From Halobaculum limi (GTDB lineage: Archaea; Halobacteriota; Halobacteria; Halobacteriales; Haloferacaceae): a DNA stretch of 64,000 bases. A program made the translations under genes and the position numbers. The first letter of the stretch is position 1. The number at the start of each line of letters is the position of its first letter. The notes beneath the pieces were generated by a model that was given only the letters and a program-made list of their open reading frames with translations, did not search any database and was not told where the DNA came from. Shown piece by piece: positions 44,504 to 52,898 of the stretch. The stretch spans positions 1,736,001-1,800,000 of the forward strand of contig NZ_CP120468.1 of the NCBI RefSeq assembly GCF_029490015.1, in the 5' to 3' direction.

Positions 44504-45361
44504 TTACTGGTCGCGGATGCGGACGATGCCCTCGGTGAACGCTCGTCGGTTCGGGACGACGTACTCTGCGCCGTCGCTCTCGACGTGCGTGACGAACACG
44601 TTCACCTCTTGGACGACGCCGTCGGTGTCGCCGATGCGGACGCGGTCGCCGATGCTGTACGGTTCCTGCAACAGGAGGTAGAAGCCGGCGGCACCCGAGG
44701 CGAGCAAGTCACGGAACGCGAGTGCGCTGAACAGCACCAGCGCGAACCCGTACGTTCCCAAGAGGACGACGAGTGCGACGGTGTCGACGCCGACCTGCCC
44801 GAGTGCGACGAGGGCGGCGACGAAGATGACCGACCACTTCGCGAGCATCGGGACGACGCCCGCCTGCGGGAGTTTCACGCCGCGCAGGCGGTCGTTGATC
44901 AGGAGTTCGACCTTATCGCCGACGACGAGACCGACGATGAGGACGAAGACAGCGAGAAACAGCGCGGGGAGGAGTTCTGCGGCCCGATTCCAGAACGTCG
45001 AGATGTAGCGGACCTGCGCGATAGTGAGCGCCACGATGACGCTCAGGATGAAGATGAAGTACCCCGAGAGGTTCGCGACCAGCGAGACGGTCGACGTGCC
45101 GAACTCGCGGGCCGTCCGCTCGAAGGCGGTCCCCTCGATGGTCTCGGGGACGCCCGCACCCTTGAGGAGGCGTCGGTTCACCTGCACGACGAGATAGCCG
45201 AGGACGAGGCCGAGCAGTAGGACGCCGAACGCGAGCCAGATTCGTGCCGGAAGGCTCGTCAGCGCCGACCAGATGGTGTCGGTCGGTGTTTGCATTGGAA
45301 CCTGGACGGTTACGAGCGACGGCGCGTGCTGACCGGCCTGCGAGAGGAGGGCGGGGGACAT
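44504..45361 (-). CDS. MscS-family mechanosensitive channel
   Basis: 285 residues, with four to five helices and then the MscS pore helix region (TYGFALVLFSALAFRDLLASGAAGFYLLLQ) and the beta domain GDRVRIGDTDGVVQEVNVFVTHV ending VVPNRRAFTEGIVRI. The YNDRLR-like loop (ELLINDRLRG) precedes the pore. Releases solutes on hypo-osmotic shock. It starts 3 bases after dacZ on the same strand, so channel and c-di-AMP synthase are cotranscribed. Confidence 0.92.
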   Translation of the reverse strand: MSPALLSQAGQHAPSLVTVQVPMQTPTDTIWSALTSLPARIWLAFGVLLLGLVLGYLVVQVNRRLLKGAGVPETIEGTAFERTAREFGTSTVSLVANLSGYFIFILSVIVALTIAQVRYISTFWNRAAELLPALFLAVFVLIVGLVVGDKVELLINDRLRGVKLPQAGVVPMLAKWSVIFVAALVALGQVGVDTVALVVLLGTYGFALVLFSALAFRDLLASGAAGFYLLLQEPYSIGDRVRIGDTDGVVQEVNVFVTHVESDGAEYVVPNRRAFTEGIVRIRDQ

Positions 45362-45364
45362 CCG

Positions 45365-46177
45365 TCAGTACTCCTCCGGGTCGAGTTCGAGGACGAGTGA
45401 CCCGCCCTTGAACGCCCGAACGAGACCGTCCGACTCCGAGAGGACGATGGCGATGGCGTTGGTGTCGCGCGTGATCGCGCCGCCGGCCATGTGCCGTGCG
45501 CCGAGTCCCTTCGGAATGTCGACGCCCTCTGCGCCCGGTTCGAGGTAGCGGTACGCCGAGACGATCTTTCCGGAGTCGGAGATGACGAACGCGCCGTCGA
45601 GTCGCGAGAACTCCTTGAGCATCACGTTCACGATGGGGTCGCCGACGTGGACGTGGCTCTTCTCGAAGGGGTTGTAACTCAGCGGGCGCGACTTGTTCAT
45701 CACCTTCCCCGCGTCGCCGACGACGAACAACGCCCCGACGGGCTTGCCCTTCTGTCCCTTCTTCCCGAGTTCGATGGCGACCTCGAACACGTCGCGGACG
45801 ACGTTCGGGTCCGCTCGGGAGTTGGCGAACAGGTCGTAGATGCCCGAGTGCATCGACTCCGTGACCGGCGTTCGGATGACGCCGTCGATGGGGTCGCCGA
45901 ACACGCCGACGGCGCACGCCACCACGTCGCCTTCCGCACAGAAGCCGTGGTCCATCGCACCTTCGATGCCGAACCGGATGCGGTCGCGGACGTTGTCGAA
46001 CTCCAAGGGGAGTTCGACGTACCGTTCGGCGTCGTGGTCGTCTTCGGGGGCGACCACGACGACGGGTTCGTCGTCGACTTCTCGGAAGTCGTCGTACGTC
46101 GAACCGGTGGGCGAGAACAGGAACACCTCGTCGACGTCCGCGACAAGGTCGGTGAGGAGGTCGGCCGAGGTAGTCAT
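45365..46177 (-). CDS. dacZ: Diadenylate cyclase DacZ
   Basis: 270 residues. The DAC domain holds DGAFVISDSG (DGA at 194-196) and GARHMAGGAIT (RHxxA-like, 228-232), the ATP and metal contacts of diadenylate cyclases. The N-terminal part (1-140) is the archaeal DacZ module, not the bacterial DisA layout. It joins two ATP to c-di-AMP, a nucleotide essential in Haloferax volcanii and linked to osmotic balance. It is the first gene of the dacZ-mscS operon; a TATA-like site is at 46201-46208. Confidence 0.93.
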   Translation of the reverse strand: MTTSADLLTDLVADVDEVFLFSPTGSTYDDFREVDDEPVVVVAPEDDHDAERYVELPLEFDNVRDRIRFGIEGAMDHGFCAEGDVVACAVGVFGDPIDGVIRTPVTESMHSGIYDLFANSRADPNVVRDVFEVAIELGKKGQKGKPVGALFVVGDAGKVMNKSRPLSYNPFEKSHVHVGDPIVNVMLKEFSRLDGAFVISDSGKIVSAYRYLEPGAEGVDIPKGLGARHMAGGAITRDTNAIAIVLSESDGLVRAFKGGSLVLELDPEEY

Positions 46178-46200
46178 TGGTCAAACGTTTCGCGGCGCGT

Positions 46201-46208
46201 TCATATCG
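46201..46208 (-). promoter_or_regulatory. TATA-like box of dacZ-mscS
   Basis: On the minus strand CGATATGA lies 24-31 bases before the ATG at 46177, within the 109-base divergent gap with the HTH-10 gene. Confidence 0.45.
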
Positions 46209-46286
46209 TTTGCGGCATCGTCATACGATTGTCTTGCGATCGGTGGTGAATCTAGTCGGGACGAACGCGTTCACAATCTGGACGAA

Positions 46287-47249
46287 ATGGCTACTTACAG
46301 ACGTTCCATCCGTCCGGTGATGGAGGTTCAGGGAGGGAACGCAATCTCGACGGTACTCGACGCGTTCGACACCGTCGAAACGACAGAGCCGATGTCGACT
46401 GTCGAGGTGGCAATGGCGCTTGGCGTCTCCCGCGGTGTGGCGTACGCGAAACTCGACGCGGCGGCCGACGCTGGACTGCTTGAGAGCAAGAAGTCGCCCG
46501 CCGGAAGTCGAATCTGGTGGGCACCGGTTCCGAGAGCGACGACGGTCGGAAGCGAGCGAATGCTGGAGTTGGGGTATCGGTCACGAGCGCTCGCGTCGCC
46601 GTTTCTCGGTCTATTCGACCGCGAGTGGACAGACGACGAGAGAGACTCGGCGCAACCGACAGTTCACGCGAGCGTTGACTCGGTCGTCACACTTCGAGAC
46701 GGGGTGCTCCACTACTACACCGTCCACGGCGTCTCCGCGTCGTCGTGTCTGGAGACGCTCCGGGCCATCGACGGTGTGACCCGCGCGCGGTTGCTCTCCA
46801 CCGGGGGAGACGTCACCCGCGTCGAGGTTCGACTGGAGTCGGATCGCGTCTCGGAGTTGTTCGCGCGGTTCGACGGGTCGGTCACGCGTGCGGAACTCGT
46901 CGACAACGAGGTCCACTTCGTCGGGACCGTTCCCGGGACGGCGAACGTGCGTGCGGTGACCGATGCCGTCGTCGAGGCGGTCCCCGACGCGGAGTTGGTT
47001 CGCCAGCGAGTGGCGTACACGCCGCGACTCATCCGCGACATCGTCACCGACGCACTCTCCGAGCAACAACGGGCGTCGCTGGAAGCGGCGTACCACGGCG
47101 GCTACTTCTCAGTTCCCAGAGAGAGCACCGGCGCGGAGATTGCGGAGTCACTCGGTGTCACCCGACAGACGTTCAATCACCACCTCAGGCGCGCGGAACT
47201 CGCCGTCGTCGACCACTTGTTCTCCGCGACAGCAGAAGACGCACTCTGA
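46287..47249 (+). CDS. HTH-10 family transcriptional regulator (Bat-like)
   Basis: 320 residues. An N-terminal winged HTH (about 15-70: TVEVAMALGVSRGVAYAKLD) is followed by a BAT-like middle domain (ERMLELGYRSRALASPFLGL through DAELVRQRVAYTP) and the C-terminal HTH_10 domain (DALSEQQRASLEAAYHGGYFSVPRESTGAEIAESLGVTRQTFNHHL). The N-terminal HTH plus HTH_10 pair is a less usual arrangement. Regulators of this kind respond to light, redox or oxygen. It is divergent from dacZ, which it may control; a start at ATG 46320 is also possible. Confidence 0.87.
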   Translation: MATYRRSIRPVMEVQGGNAISTVLDAFDTVETTEPMSTVEVAMALGVSRGVAYAKLDAAADAGLLESKKSPAGSRIWWAPVPRATTVGSERMLELGYRSRALASPFLGLFDREWTDDERDSAQPTVHASVDSVVTLRDGVLHYYTVHGVSASSCLETLRAIDGVTRARLLSTGGDVTRVEVRLESDRVSELFARFDGSVTRAELVDNEVHFVGTVPGTANVRAVTDAVVEAVPDAELVRQRVAYTPRLIRDIVTDALSEQQRASLEAAYHGGYFSVPRESTGAEIAESLGVTRQTFNHHLRRAELAVVDHLFSATAEDAL

Positions 47250-47264
47250 CGGGTCAGAGCGCAT

Positions 47265-47272
47265 ACTTATAC
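47265..47272 (+). promoter_or_regulatory. TATA box of the HalOD1 gene
   Basis: ACTTATAC lies 23-30 bases before the ATG at 47295. A GGAGGT ribosome site at 47282-47287 also precedes that start. Confidence 0.55.
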
Positions 47273-47294
47273 TCATCGTGGGGAGGTATTCAGT

Positions 47295-47654
47295 ATGGAT
47301 GAGAGCCGAGAGCGACTGGGGAAAGTCTCTATCCCCGCGACGACTGAGTTCGATGCTGTCGACAGCATCGAATACGAACCGACTGCGGATTCGTATCGTG
47401 TAATACGACGAGCAGCCCACCCCGAGCCGATGGCGTACGCCATCGTCGAGGCGGTCTGTGTCGTCACCGAGCAGACGATGCTGGATATCGAACCGCTTCA
47501 CAACGCGATCAATCCGGAAGCGCTGGAGACGCTCGTAACGGACGCTGCGTCCGGATCGACCCTCGTGCGGTTTCACTACGCGGGCTGTGAGATCGAGATA
47601 TCCGGAAGCGGCGAGATAATCGTGCGTGCGATACGCGATCAGCAGACGTCCTGA
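47295..47654 (+). CDS. HalOD1 output-domain protein
   Basis: 119 residues with both a TATA box and a Shine-Dalgarno site. The HalOD1 domain covers about residues 40-110 (PMAYAIVEAVCVVTEQTMLDI, LHNAINPEALETLV, STLVRFHYAGCEIEISGSGEI). Such proteins are stand-alone output partners of haloarchaeal signalling; mechanism unknown. It lies 45 bases after the HTH-10 regulator and its last 16 bases overlap the converging GNAT gene. Confidence 0.87.
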   Translation: MDESRERLGKVSIPATTEFDAVDSIEYEPTADSYRVIRRAAHPEPMAYAIVEAVCVVTEQTMLDIEPLHNAINPEALETLVTDAASGSTLVRFHYAGCEIEISGSGEIIVRAIRDQQTS

Positions 47655-48787
47655 TCACCTAGCTGGATCCGCCAGGATTCGGGGTCGGTGACGTCCTGTC
47701 CGGCGAGTTCCCACGTCCCTGCTGCCTCCACGTCACCGCTCGCCGGCCGAACGACCGACGTCGTCGACTTCGAGACGTACGACAGCGGGAACGTGTCGTC
47801 TGCACGGAATCCCAGCCCGCGGAGCACAGACTCCGGCATCGTCTCGGCACCGCATTTTATCACGTCGACGTCTGACGCGTCCGAAACGACCGCCGAGAGC
47901 AACGCTTCGTAGCTCTCCTCGGGCGCAGACCCGTCGACCGGAAGCACGTCCAACACAGACACCTTCTCTAGGTCGCCCGACTCGCGTGCGACGACGACCG
48001 CAGCAACCGCGTCGCCGTCGCGGTCAGCGACGTACGTCGTCGTCTCCCAGCGCGGATTCTCGAACCGCCACCCGTAGAACGCGGCGTCTCGGCGCACGTG
48101 AATCTGCTCGGGAACCGACCGCTGATACAACTCGATGAGCGTCTCGACCGGAATCTGCTCGTGTCGGCTGACCGTCCACGAGTCGGCGGCAGATCCGTTG
48201 CGAAGCGACAGGAATCCCTTCAGCAGCGGTGACCCGGTGTACCCGAGTGCGCGTTGGAGTGTCGCCGTCGCGCCGGACGCGGAGGTGGCGCCGACGAGCG
48301 CCGAGGCGTCCTGAATCCGATAGTACGCCGGCATTCTGCCGAGCACCTGCCAGCCGAACGATTCGAGCCCGGGCAGGATGGCCTCCGACGGGAAGTTGAA
48401 GTACAGGTCGGGGCCGTTCTCGTCGTACCGTTCGAGGAGTGCCTCCGTCATCCGGCTGAACAGTCCCTGCCGCCTGTACTCCGAGTGAACCATCCAGTCC
48501 GCCGGCTGGTACGCCAGGACCGTCTCCTCGCCCGCGGCGAGTCGGAACACGAGACACGGTTCCGCGCCGACGATGGCGCCGTCCTGTTCGACGACGACGC
48601 CGGGGACGTCGTCAACGTAGGGGTTGTCTCCGAACCGCCAGTCGAACCACGCGGCGTCCTTCCGCGTCCCCCAGACGTCTTCGTAGAGGTCGAGGAACCC
48701 GCCTCTGTCGGCAGGTTCGAACGGGCGAACAGTGGGTTGCTCGGCCTCGCGACGATGCTGTTGGGGAGACTGGTTCGCCGATTGCAT
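47639..48787 (-). CDS. GNAT-family N-acetyltransferase, two-domain
   Basis: 382 residues. The first GNAT domain (TVRPFEPADRGGFLDLYEDVW, VHSEYRRQGLFSRMTEALLER with the acetyl-CoA loop RRQGLF) is complete. The second half (residues 190-380) repeats the fold but has a weaker CoA motif, as in the FemX-like or Eis-like double-GNAT proteins. Residue WFDWRFGDNP occurs in several haloarchaeal acetyltransferases. Substrate unknown, perhaps a glycan or peptide. Its 3' end overlaps the HalOD1 gene by 16 bases. Confidence 0.85.
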   Translation of the reverse strand: MQSANQSPQQHRREAEQPTVRPFEPADRGGFLDLYEDVWGTRKDAAWFDWRFGDNPYVDDVPGVVVEQDGAIVGAEPCLVFRLAAGEETVLAYQPADWMVHSEYRRQGLFSRMTEALLERYDENGPDLYFNFPSEAILPGLESFGWQVLGRMPAYYRIQDASALVGATSASGATATLQRALGYTGSPLLKGFLSLRNGSAADSWTVSRHEQIPVETLIELYQRSVPEQIHVRRDAAFYGWRFENPRWETTTYVADRDGDAVAAVVVARESGDLEKVSVLDVLPVDGSAPEESYEALLSAVVSDASDVDVIKCGAETMPESVLRGLGFRADDTFPLSYVSKSTTSVVRPASGDVEAAGTWELAGQDVTDPESWRIQLGDQDVC

Positions 48788-48812
48788 TTGTCGGTACGTA
48801 TCTGGAAACTAC

Positions 48813-48820
48813 CCTTGTAA
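48813..48820 (-). promoter_or_regulatory. TATA-like box of the GNAT gene
   Basis: GTTACAAG on the minus strand lies 26-33 bases before the ATG at 48787. Confidence 0.45.
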
Positions 48821-48844
48821 CAAACGCCCTAACGTGTCGAATAA

Positions 48845-48879
48845 ACGACTAGTCTGGTCTCAGTCTATCCACTAGTCGT
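48845..48879. repeat. Inverted repeat, 9-bp arms
   Basis: acgactagt (48845-48853) and actagtcgt (48871-48879) are exact complements around 17 bases. It lies between the tRNA-Leu gene and the GNAT gene and could be a terminator stem for the former or an operator for the latter. Confidence 0.4.
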
Positions 48880-49077
48880 GTGAGATAACTGCAAGACGAG
48901 AGTGGTATCACAGTGACTAACAGTTGGCGAGGCTCGTCACAGTTGGAAAACGACCGTGTGAAGACACACACGGCAGGGTCTCGCGGGAGACGGAAGGCTC
49001 GGATGCGACTCCACTCGTGGGTCGCTCCGCTCTCTGTTCGTCGTTCAGCGACGTTCACTGACGCTCGCGTCTCTCAC

Positions 49078-49162
49078 TGCGCGGGACCGGATTCGAACCG
49101 GCGGACCCCTATGGGACAGCGTCCTAAGCGCTGCGCCGTTGGCCTGGCTTGGCTACCCGCGC
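49078..49162 (-). tRNA. tRNA-Leu (anticodon UAG)
   Basis: Read on the minus strand: 7-bp acceptor stem GCGCGGG/CCCGCGC with discriminator A, anticodon loop CUUAGGA between CAGCG and CGCUG giving anticodon UAG, a long class-II variable arm (CCC AUA GGG) and a T-arm with UUCGAAU. 85 nt. The 3' CCA is not encoded. Confidence 0.96.
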
Positions 49163-49245
49163 TCGCCACTACCTTCCGCGATTTTCCGTAAGTACCTGTC
49201 GGACCGGGGCGAGCGTTTATCACCGGCGACGGCCGACGAGTATCC

Positions 49246-49554
49246 GTGTACCGCGCCAGCGACGAAGTGCAAAACGAGGAGTGGCTTGCGCGACTCCAGC
49301 AGGCCGCAGAGTCGCTGGAGTTGTCGGCGGAGGCGCGCTCGAACGCGACCGATCTGTTCTTGTCGGGTGTCCCCGAGTCCGACCGATCGAAGCCCGCGAT
49401 GGCGGCGGCGGCGCTGTACGCGGGCGCACTCATCGCCGGCGACGAACGCCCGCAGACTGCCGTCGCCGAGGCGATGGACGTCACTCGACTGTCGGTGCAA
49501 CAGCACTGGAAAGCCGTCCTCGAGGACGCTGGATTCCGTCCGCCGACGTGGTAG
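49246..49554 (+). CDS. Small TFB-like cyclin-box protein
   Basis: 102 residues with a GTG start. The sequence EEWLARLQQAAESLELSAEA, NATDLFLSGVP, AAAALYAGALIAGDERPQTAVAEAMDVTRLSVQQHWKAVL matches one cyclin repeat of TFB/TFIIB. There is no N-terminal zinc ribbon and no second repeat, so it cannot replace TFB at promoters on its own. It may act as a regulator or competitor of general factors. Confidence 0.78.
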   Translation: MYRASDEVQNEEWLARLQQAAESLELSAEARSNATDLFLSGVPESDRSKPAMAAAALYAGALIAGDERPQTAVAEAMDVTRLSVQQHWKAVLEDAGFRPPTW

Positions 49555-49573
49555 CCACGGAGACGACCGACAC

Positions 49574-49819
49574 TCACTCTGTCACGAGGCGATACGCGAG
49601 CAGCGCCAGCCCTGCGAAGCCGACGAGCTGGCCGCTCACGAACAGCGCTCCACCGACGTACGCGAGGAGGCTTCCCGGGTCGCGGCCCGCGACGCGGATC
49701 GCTTGATAGCCGAGCAACAGCGTGACGACGCCGACGAGAAGCAGTTGCGTCGCCCGCGACCGGCGCGCCAGCCACCCGACCAGTCCCGTCGCAGCGCTGT
49801 GGTCGCCGTCGACGCCCAT
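49574..49819 (-). CDS. Small hypothetical membrane protein, two helices
   Basis: 81 residues with hydrophobic segments about 24-44 and 52-75 (LLLVGVVTLLLGYQAI and LLAYVGGALFVSGQLVGFAGLALLAY). Only one base separates its start from the coaD stop, so it is coupled to CoaD expression. Function unknown. Confidence 0.7.
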   Translation of the reverse strand: MGVDGDHSAATGLVGWLARRSRATQLLLVGVVTLLLGYQAIRVAGRDPGSLLAYVGGALFVSGQLVGFAGLALLAYRLVTE

Positions 49820-49820
49820 C

Positions 49821-50318
49821 TCACTCCGTGGGCGGCGTCGTCCCGCGTCCCTCGCGGTCGGGCGTGAGGTTCCCGTGGCGGTCGATTTCGCCTTTGACGA
49901 TCCGGGTCGAGGAGATGCGGTCGCCGTCCTCCGCAGGGACGTGGTCGACGACCTCGATGCGGAGGCTCGGGAGGCCCTTCTGCTCACGAATCTCGTTGAC
50001 GCGTTCGCCGCCCGACTGCGTCTCCGGCGAGACGATGAGCGCGTCGAAGCCGGGTTCGATCGCGATACCGGTCGGTTTGGTGAGTTCTCTAACCTCGTAC
50101 TCGCGGTCGTGTTTGGCCGCGAGCGGCGCTAACTCTTCCTCGAGGTCGCGCTTTCGCTCGTCGAACGGGCGGACGTACCGATCCGTGTGGCGCGTGGCGG
50201 GGGCCAACTCGTCGGAGGTGAGGCCGACGGTGAGGTCCCCGAGTTCGAACGCACGCTCGAAGAGCGCACGATGGCCGTCGTGGACCGGATCGAATGTCCC
50301 ACCCAGCGCGACGTTCAT
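49821..50318 (-). CDS. coaD: Archaeal phosphopantetheine adenylyltransferase (CoaD)
   Basis: 165 residues. Nucleotidyltransferase fold with MNVALGGTFDPVHDGHRALF (HxGH-like DGHR) and the C-terminal ISSTRIVKGEID (ISSTxI motif). VSPETQSGGERVNEIR is a mark of the archaeal/eukaryotic PPAT type. Transfers AMP from ATP to 4'-phosphopantetheine, making dephospho-CoA. The next gene downstream begins 1 base after its stop. Confidence 0.93.
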   Translation of the reverse strand: MNVALGGTFDPVHDGHRALFERAFELGDLTVGLTSDELAPATRHTDRYVRPFDERKRDLEEELAPLAAKHDREYEVRELTKPTGIAIEPGFDALIVSPETQSGGERVNEIREQKGLPSLRIEVVDHVPAEDGDRISSTRIVKGEIDRHGNLTPDREGRGTTPPTE

Positions 50319-50394
50319 ACCCGCCGGTAGAGGCCCCGGGTAGTAAAAGCGACGTTACCAGGTGTCGATTCTCTCGTCGTCGACGCTCGACGAC

Positions 50395-50919
50395 TTACCT
50401 GTCGTCCTCGTCGAACGCCGTCTCCACGGAGATGCGAACCGGTTCGTCGGTGTCCGTCCCGCCGTCGCCGCTCAACTGCGCGTCGAGGTTGAACACGGTG
50501 TTCAACTGGTCTTGGACGTCGCCGATGGCTCCCTGTACGAGATTGGCGGGTTCGATGGCCTCGTACTCGTAAGGGTTGTTGCCCGCGCCCGACGCCTCCC
50601 GTTTGGTGCGGGTGACCATCTCCTCGCCGTGGAGTTCCGCCAGCGCCTCGCGGACCGTACTCGGGTACAGTCCGGTGCCGTCTGCGACCTCCTCGCTCGT
50701 CGACGCGGGGTGTTTACGCAGATAGACGTAGATGCGTGCCCGCGTCTCCGTGTCCAACAGCCACGAGAGCAGGTCGACGATTCGCTCGTCCACCTCCTGT
50801 GTGAACTCGCTCGCCTCCTCTTCCAACCGCTCTGCGGCCTCCGTGAGGTCTGCCCGAGTCGACTCCTGGCCGATGCGGTCCGAGTCCACACCGTCTTCAG
50901 TGGGGTCATCTGGAGCCAT
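50395..50919 (-). CDS. Winged-helix transcriptional regulator
   Basis: 174 residues. A central wHTH (DTETARARIYVYLRKHPAST, ADGTGLYPSTVREALAEL, with wing TRTKREASGAGNNPYEYEAIE) is flanked by an acidic N-terminus and a C-terminal helix (VQGAIGDVQDQLNTVFN). Resembles the ArsR/TrmB-like haloarchaeal regulators. Ligand and targets unknown. It is 76 bases upstream of coaD on the same strand. Confidence 0.8.
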   Translation of the reverse strand: MAPDDPTEDGVDSDRIGQESTRADLTEAAERLEEEASEFTQEVDERIVDLLSWLLDTETRARIYVYLRKHPASTSEEVADGTGLYPSTVREALAELHGEEMVTRTKREASGAGNNPYEYEAIEPANLVQGAIGDVQDQLNTVFNLDAQLSGDGGTDTDEPVRISVETAFDEDDR

Positions 50920-51019
50920 ATGTCCTATTTCGGTGGTCAGAACTCCTCAGTAAAAATACCGTCGCTGGTTCCGGGTTCTGTGCCTGCAGTCGAGCGGTTT
51001 CGACGGACCGGCAGGGCCG

Positions 51020-52138
51020 CTAGGCTCCGTGTTCGTCGAGCAGGAGGTCCCGACAGAGCGCGTCCAACCCCTCACGATCGCGGATGCGTCGCTGCCGGGT
51101 CGAGCCAGGTTCGCGGTCGAGGAGGAAGCGCGGCCCCTCGATGCCGAGTCGGTCGCAGTCGCGTTCGACCGCCGTCGCGAGGTCGACGACCGACTCGCCG
51201 TCGCGGTCGACGAAGTCGGCGTCGTGGCCGTGGCGCATCGCTCGCCACTTGTTCTCGTCGAGGAGTTCCCGTCGGAGCGACTCCGTCGACGCGGGGGTCG
51301 TACCGGCGTCGGGGTCGGCCTCGTCCTCGTAGCGTTCGGCCAAGTCGATCACGAGCGCGTGCACCCACTCGACGAACGCACACACCACGTCCGGGTCGGA
51401 CTGGCCGTCGGGCGTGCGCACCTCGACGGTGCCGTGGCCAGTGTGGGGGCGCACGTCGAACCACAGTTCGCCGCGGTCCTCGATCGAGCCGTGCTCGACC
51501 ATCCGGCGCTCGAACTCGCGGTACGCGTCGAAGTCCTCGAACTTCCCAGGAATCCCGGTGTTCGGGAGGTTCTCGAATATCTTGGCGCGGGCGGACTCCA
51601 TCCCCGTGTCGAAGCCGTTCCAGAACGGCGAGTTCGCAGACAGCGCCAGCATCGGCGGCAGACACCACCGCAGTTCGTTCGCTATCCACGTCGCCTTATC
51701 GGCGTCGTCGACGCCGACGTGGACGTGCAGGCCGGCGGTCGTGTTTCGATGCTGCGGGTACTGGATACGGTCCAACTGCGAGCGGTAGCGGGGCTTCTCC
51801 GCGTGGTCGAGTTCGCGCCACACCGCCGCCGGGTGGAGTCCCGCACCCGCCACCTGCAGGTCGTACGACGCGGCGTGGTCGACGAGTGCCTCTCGAACCG
51901 CGACGACGTGGTCGCGCACCGACCCCGGAGACTCGATGAGCGGCGTCTGCGACTCGACGACGAACTTGAACAGTTCGTGGTCGATGCGTCCCGCGAGCGG
52001 TTCTGGTGGCTCGCGGTCGCCGTAGACGAGTTCGTCGCTACCGGCGGTGGGGCGACCGTCCTTGTCGACGACGTAGAACTCCTCTTCGACGCCCAGCGTA
52101 CCCATCCGGTCGAATGCGGCGGCCGAACCCGTGTCCAT
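51020..52138 (-). CDS. gshA: Glutamate-cysteine ligase (GshA, haloarchaeal type)
   Basis: 372 residues from ATG 52138. GCS2-family fold: [11 protein letters not shown] near residue 14, [28 protein letters not shown], and [22 protein letters not shown]. Makes gamma-glutamylcysteine, the main low-molecular thiol of haloarchaea, which lack glutathione synthetase. It follows the fibrillarin gene by 80 bases on the same strand. Cysteine from the synthase at 38709 is its substrate. Confidence 0.9.
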   Translation of the reverse strand: MDTGSAAAFDRMGTLGVEEEFYVVDKDGRPTAGSDELVYGDREPPEPLAGRIDHELFKFVVESQTPLIESPGSVRDHVVAVREALVDHAASYDLQVAGAGLHPAAVWRELDHAEKPRYRSQLDRIQYPQHRNTTAGLHVHVGVDDADKATWIANELRWCLPPMLALSANSPFWNGFDTGMESARAKIFENLPNTGIPGKFEDFDAYREFERRMVEHGSIEDRGELWFDVRPHTGHGTVEVRTPDGQSDPDVVCAFVEWVHALVIDLAERYEDEADPDAGTTPASTESLRRELLDENKWRAMRHGHDADFVDRDGESVVDLATAVERDCDRLGIEGPRFLLDREPGSTRQRRIRDREGLDALCRDLLLDEHGA

Positions 52139-52217
52139 CGGCGACGGCTTCGTCGGGGGTCGGTAAATACCTCGGGAAAGCGGTGGGGTCGTGTCAGCGT
52201 TGTCAGCAGTCGGCCAG

Positions 52218-52898
52218 TTACCGGGGCGTCGCGACGACGCCGAGGTGGTCCTCGTGGAAGCGGTCGAGTCGCTGCGTCGCCAGTATCTCGTACGTCTCGC
52301 GGAGGTCACTCAGTACCTCGTCGAAGACGGCGTCCGGGGCCGCCGACACGTCCTCCGAGCGGGCCTTGATCGCCATCACGAGTCGGCCGTCGTCCGCGAG
52401 GAACTGCGCGTTGCGGGCGGCGACGGTCGCCTGCCCGCGAGTCGCCACGTCTTGCACGAGGAGGTCGCAGTCGGCCTCGACGACGTGCGCGTACGTCTCC
52501 GGGCGGCGGGCGTCTTTCAGCAGCGGGAACAGTCGCGGGCGCGTCTCACAGGCGTCGAGGAGGTCACGCACGGGACGCGGCGAGAACTCGACGGCGTAGG
52601 TGGGCCCGGCGACGTCCGCGACGTGGCTGACGGTCGTCCCGTTGGCCGCACCGAGGTACAACACGGTCTGGTCGGCCGCGAGGCCGGTGTCCATCCCGAG
52701 TTCGAGCATCCCGCCGACCTTCGAGCGACTCGGGTCCCACACGCGCCACTCGCCGTCCGTCGGTTCGCCGTACACCGGTGTCCCGCGCGTACACAGGCGT
52801 TCGCGCCCGTCAACCTCGCGGCGTTCGACGCCCGTCGGGAGCGTGCCGCCGTCTGCGGCAACGCCGTTCGCGCCCGCCTCGCGGTCGGCCTCACGCAT
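52218..52898 (-). CDS. flpA: Fibrillarin-like rRNA 2'-O-methyltransferase
   Basis: 226 residues. The ATG at 52898 is fixed by GGGAGGTG at 52905-52912, 6 bases upstream, inside the end of the NOP5 gene. AdoMet fold: [18 protein letters not shown] for motif [19 protein letters not shown] for motif [10 protein letters not shown] near motif IV and [10 protein letters not shown]. It is the catalytic subunit of box C/D sRNPs, methylating ribose in rRNA and tRNA. Coupled to NOP5 by an 8-base overlap. Confidence 0.95.
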   Translation of the reverse strand: MREADREAGANGVAADGGTLPTGVERREVDGRERLCTRGTPVYGEPTDGEWRVWDPSRSKVGGMLELGMDTGLAADQTVLYLGAANGTTVSHVADVAGPTYAVEFSPRPVRDLLDACETRPRLFPLLKDARRPETYAHVVEADCDLLVQDVATRGQATVAARNAQFLADDGRLVMAIKARSEDVSAAPDAVFDEVLSDLRETYEILATQRLDRFHEDHLGVVATPR

